Positions 6,396 to 7,709 of a stretch of DNA of 7,709 nt are shown here, piece after piece. Source of the DNA: DATMRF01 sp035566435. GTDB lineage: Bacteria > Verrucomicrobiota > Verrucomicrobiia > Limisphaerales > UBA8199. The notes under the pieces were generated by a model that was not told the origin of the DNA, did not search any database, and saw only the letters and a list, made by a program, of their open reading frames with translations. Location: NCBI GenBank assembly GCA_035566435.1, contig DATMRF010000031.1, forward strand, positions 1 to 7,709, in the 5' to 3' direction. A program made the translations under genes and the position numbers. Each line of letters begins with the position of its first letter. The first letter of the stretch is position 1.

Positions 6396-7434
6396 AGAGG
6401 TAAACGAGGGCGCCGAGGGCTGCCGCCAGCAGCCAGATTAGCAGGACAGCTCGGGTGGGGCTGAGGCCGAGTCTTACCAGGCGGTGGGACAGGTGGTTGT
6501 TGTCGCCGATGTAAAAGGGCCGGCCCAGCCGCCAGCGCAGGAGCACCACTCGTGCCATATCGAGCAGGGGAACCGCCAACACCAGCAGCGGGATCAGCAC
6601 GGCCCAACTGCGTTGATGACGCGGAGTATAGAAGTGCGGGAGGATGGCCAGGACCGCCAGGAGGTACCCGACCAGGTGGCTGCCGGCATCGCCTAGGAAG
6701 GCGCGGGCGCGGGGAAAATTAAACGGGAGGAAACCGAGCAGGGCGCCACAGGTCAGGAAGGCGATCAGCGCGACGAGGTACTGGCCGTCCGCCGCGGCAA
6801 TGACGGCAAAGTACCAGGCGCCAATCGCTCCCAGGCCGGCGCACAAGCCGTTCATGTTGTCCATGAAGTTGAAGGCGTTGATGACGGAGAGAATCCAGAG
6901 GATGGTGATGGCGTAATGGAAAACGGCGCTGTGAACGAACAGTGTAATGCGCGCGCCACTGGCGGCAACCAACCATGCGATGAGGAACTGACCGGCGAAT
7001 TTCATGCCGGGGCGCAGGTCCCGCCTGTCATCGACCAAACCCACAGCCAGCATACCCACGGCGCCGGCGAAGATTGCCGCCAGCTCGACTGCGCGCCGAT
7101 TCAGTCCATAGCGCAGGAGATACACAGTATTGGAATCCAGAGGCTTAAGCACCTGATTGAGATGCGAGGCTGCAGCGGCGGCGGCCTGGGAGGTTGGCGC
7201 GCCGTCCCTCGCGGACAAAAGCACGAGGGTTGCCAGGAGCATGGGTACCAGCAGTCCTGTCATTACGGCCAAGCCTCCGGCGAGCGGAACGGGCTGATCA
7301 TGAATCTTGCGATGCCCGGGCTCATCAACGAGATCGACGCGGATGCACCAGCGGCGCCAGAGGGGCAGGGAGGCCATGGAGCAAGCGCAGGCACTCAGGC
7401 AGGCCGCGAGGTAGATGTATGATGGGAACACCAA
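6391..7434 (-). CDS. WecA/MraY-like polyprenyl-phosphate sugar-1-phosphate transferase
   Basis: This 347-residue multi-pass membrane enzyme (glycosyltransferase family 4) should transfer a sugar-1-phosphate, typically GlcNAc-1-phosphate, from a UDP-sugar to undecaprenyl phosphate. That starts a lipid-linked glycan such as O-antigen, capsule or teichoic-like polymer. Motifs in order are DEPGHRKIHDQPVPLAGG (37-54), the metal-binding pair in GLVDDRRDL (132-140; Asp135, Asp136), NAFNFMDNMNG (186-196), FPRARAFLGDAGSHLVG (240-256) and DNNHLSHRL (311-319). About ten hydrophobic segments are visible. The second aspartate of the usual DGLDG or DNMDG motif is Asn195. An Ala-rich stretch at 75-117 enlarges the loop after the second membrane segment. 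Starts TTG 7434 and GTG 7431 are adjacent and neither has a Shine-Dalgarno; ATG 7374 would cut the first membrane segment. The stop codon lies in a heptamer repeat. WecA and TagO are alternatives to an unnamed exopolysaccharide initiator. Confidence 0.92.
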   Translation of the reverse strand: MVFPSYIYLAACLSACACSMASLPLWRRWCIRVDLVDEPGHRKIHDQPVPLAGGLAVMTGLLVPMLLATLVLLSARDGAPTSQAAAAAASHLNQVLKPLDSNTVYLLRYGLNRRAVELAAIFAGAVGMLAVGLVDDRRDLRPGMKFAGQFLIAWLVAASGARITLFVHSAVFHYAITILWILSVINAFNFMDNMNGLCAGLGAIGAWYFAVIAAADGQYLVALIAFLTCGALLGFLPFNFPRARAFLGDAGSHLVGYLLAVLAILPHFYTPRHQRSWAVLIPLLVLAVPLLDMARVVLLRWRLGRPFYIGDNNHLSHRLVRLGLSPTRAVLLIWLLAAALGALVYLC

Positions 7435-7470
7435 GCCGAAGGGAGGTTAGCAGAGGAGGGGGGAGTTAGG

Positions 7471-7512
7471 AATCAGTAATCAGTAATCAGTAACCAGTAA
7501 TCAGGAGTCACT
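7471..7512. repeat. Heptamer tandem tract (AATCAGT) beside the insertion sequence
   Basis: Six 7-bp units read AATCAGT three times, then AACCAGT, AATCAGG and AGTCACT. The tract lies between the glycosyltransferase start and the presumed left end of the insertion sequence. The next seven bases, ACTGTCC, look like the start of the element. The period equals that of the tracts at 1951-1971 and 6309-6395, but the sequence differs. Confidence 0.85.
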
Positions 7513-7618
7513 ACTGTCCGGTTAACTTTTTCTCGAAATCAATTCCGATTCGGTAAGATTGAACTCTCATGACGGTCTGGACATTTTTCGATTTCAAGTT
7601 GGAAGGGCTTTTTCACAG

Positions 7619-7649
7619 GGTTTGGCACCGCCTGACGGCGAGCCAAACC
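7619..7649 (+). other. Strong hairpin just before the transposase start codon
   Basis: GGTTTGGC (7619-7626) pairs with GCCAAACC (7642-7649), and inside it CGCC (7629-7632) pairs with GGCG (7637-7640) around the loop TGAC. Only four bases separate the stem from the ATG at 7654, and the only Shine-Dalgarno-like bases (GGCGA, 7637-7641) are in it. It could sequester the ribosome site, as in IS10 and IS50 messages that read in from outside. Confidence 0.6.
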
Positions 7650-7653
7650 TTAT

Positions 7654-7709
7654 ATGAACGAAGGTCGTACGGTGTTTGCTCAACTGCTGGATTGCCTGCC
7701 CAAATACGA
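7654..7709 (+). CDS. IS4-family transposase, N-terminal 18 residues only (DUF4372-type)
   Basis: The frame opens with ATG at 7654 and runs off the window. The visible residues MNEGRTVFAQLLDCLPKY match the start I know for IS4-type transposases with an N-terminal DUF4372 domain (pattern MNxGKTVFAQLxxFLPKYEF). In such proteins this domain precedes a DDE catalytic domain that cuts and rejoins the element ends. Catalytic residues are not in view, so intactness cannot be judged. No Shine-Dalgarno is free in the leader because the purine-rich bases lie within the hairpin just upstream. Confidence 0.75.
   Translation, partial: MNEGRTVFAQLLDCLPKY

Larger units (their letters stand above)
7513..7709 (+). 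mobile_element. Left end of an IS4-type insertion sequence (partial)
   Basis: A recognisable transposase start at 7654 marks the window edge as the left part of an insertion sequence. The left end is placed at about 7513 (ACTGTCCGGTTAAC), where the heptamer repeat stops and AT-richer sequence begins. The right end, the inverted repeat partner and any target duplication are outside the window, so the boundary is inferred. About 140 bases of leader precede the transposase, ending in a strong hairpin. The element points away from the glycosyltransferase gene and lies about 80 bases from that gene's start, so it may have split or replaced that gene's promoter. Confidence 0.65.

Noticed and set aside
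6916..7422. Forward frame of 168 codons opposite the glycosyltransferase
   Set aside because: It is the antisense of a gene with clear membrane and catalytic motifs; composition fits a shadow frame.
7471..7512. Possible CRISPR array
   Set aside because: Units are 7 bp, directly adjacent and without spacers, and no cas genes are present.

Overview
The window looks like a piece of a GC-rich bacterial chromosome, most plausibly from Verrucomicrobiota or a close PVC relative. That placement is inference. It rests on the secreted hypothetical protein family, the zinc-less short MetG, weak Shine-Dalgarno use and heptamer-repeat intergenic tracts. No rRNA, tRNA or CRISPR array is visible.

Layout. 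Bases 1-853 hold no convincing gene but contain two arrays of 10-bp direct repeats, a hairpin and two palindromes that could be operators. They precede a forward gene (854-1813) for a lipoprotein sugar-binding protein of the RbsB/AlsB type; no permease or ATPase gene accompanies it here. It converges on a minus-strand pair: metG (methionyl-tRNA synthetase, 4384 to 2828) followed after 2 nt by a gene for an exported protein of unknown function (2825 to 1911), with a Shine-Dalgarno inside the end of metG. A long imperfect stem-loop (1867-1912) lies between the convergent ends. Divergent from metG is a forward ClC-type chloride channel/transporter with two CBS domains (4490-6298). It converges on a minus-strand WecA/MraY-like polyprenyl-phosphate sugar-1-phosphate transferase (7434 to 6391). 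At the right edge is the left end of an IS4-type insertion sequence with the first 18 codons of its transposase.

The genes do not form one pathway. The only likely operon is metG plus the exported protein. The ClC protein would handle anion flux across the inner membrane, the transferase would start assembly of a lipid-linked surface glycan, and the binding protein would capture a sugar in the periplasm.

The most unusual structure is a set of three degenerate tandem tracts with the same 7-bp period but different sequences (1951-1971, 6309-6395, 7471-7512). Two run into the 3' ends of minus-strand genes, supplying a protein tail in one case and the stop codon in the other. The third abuts the insertion sequence. 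A strong hairpin directly before the transposase start is a second point of interest. I found no clear evidence of a wholly new multi-gene system.
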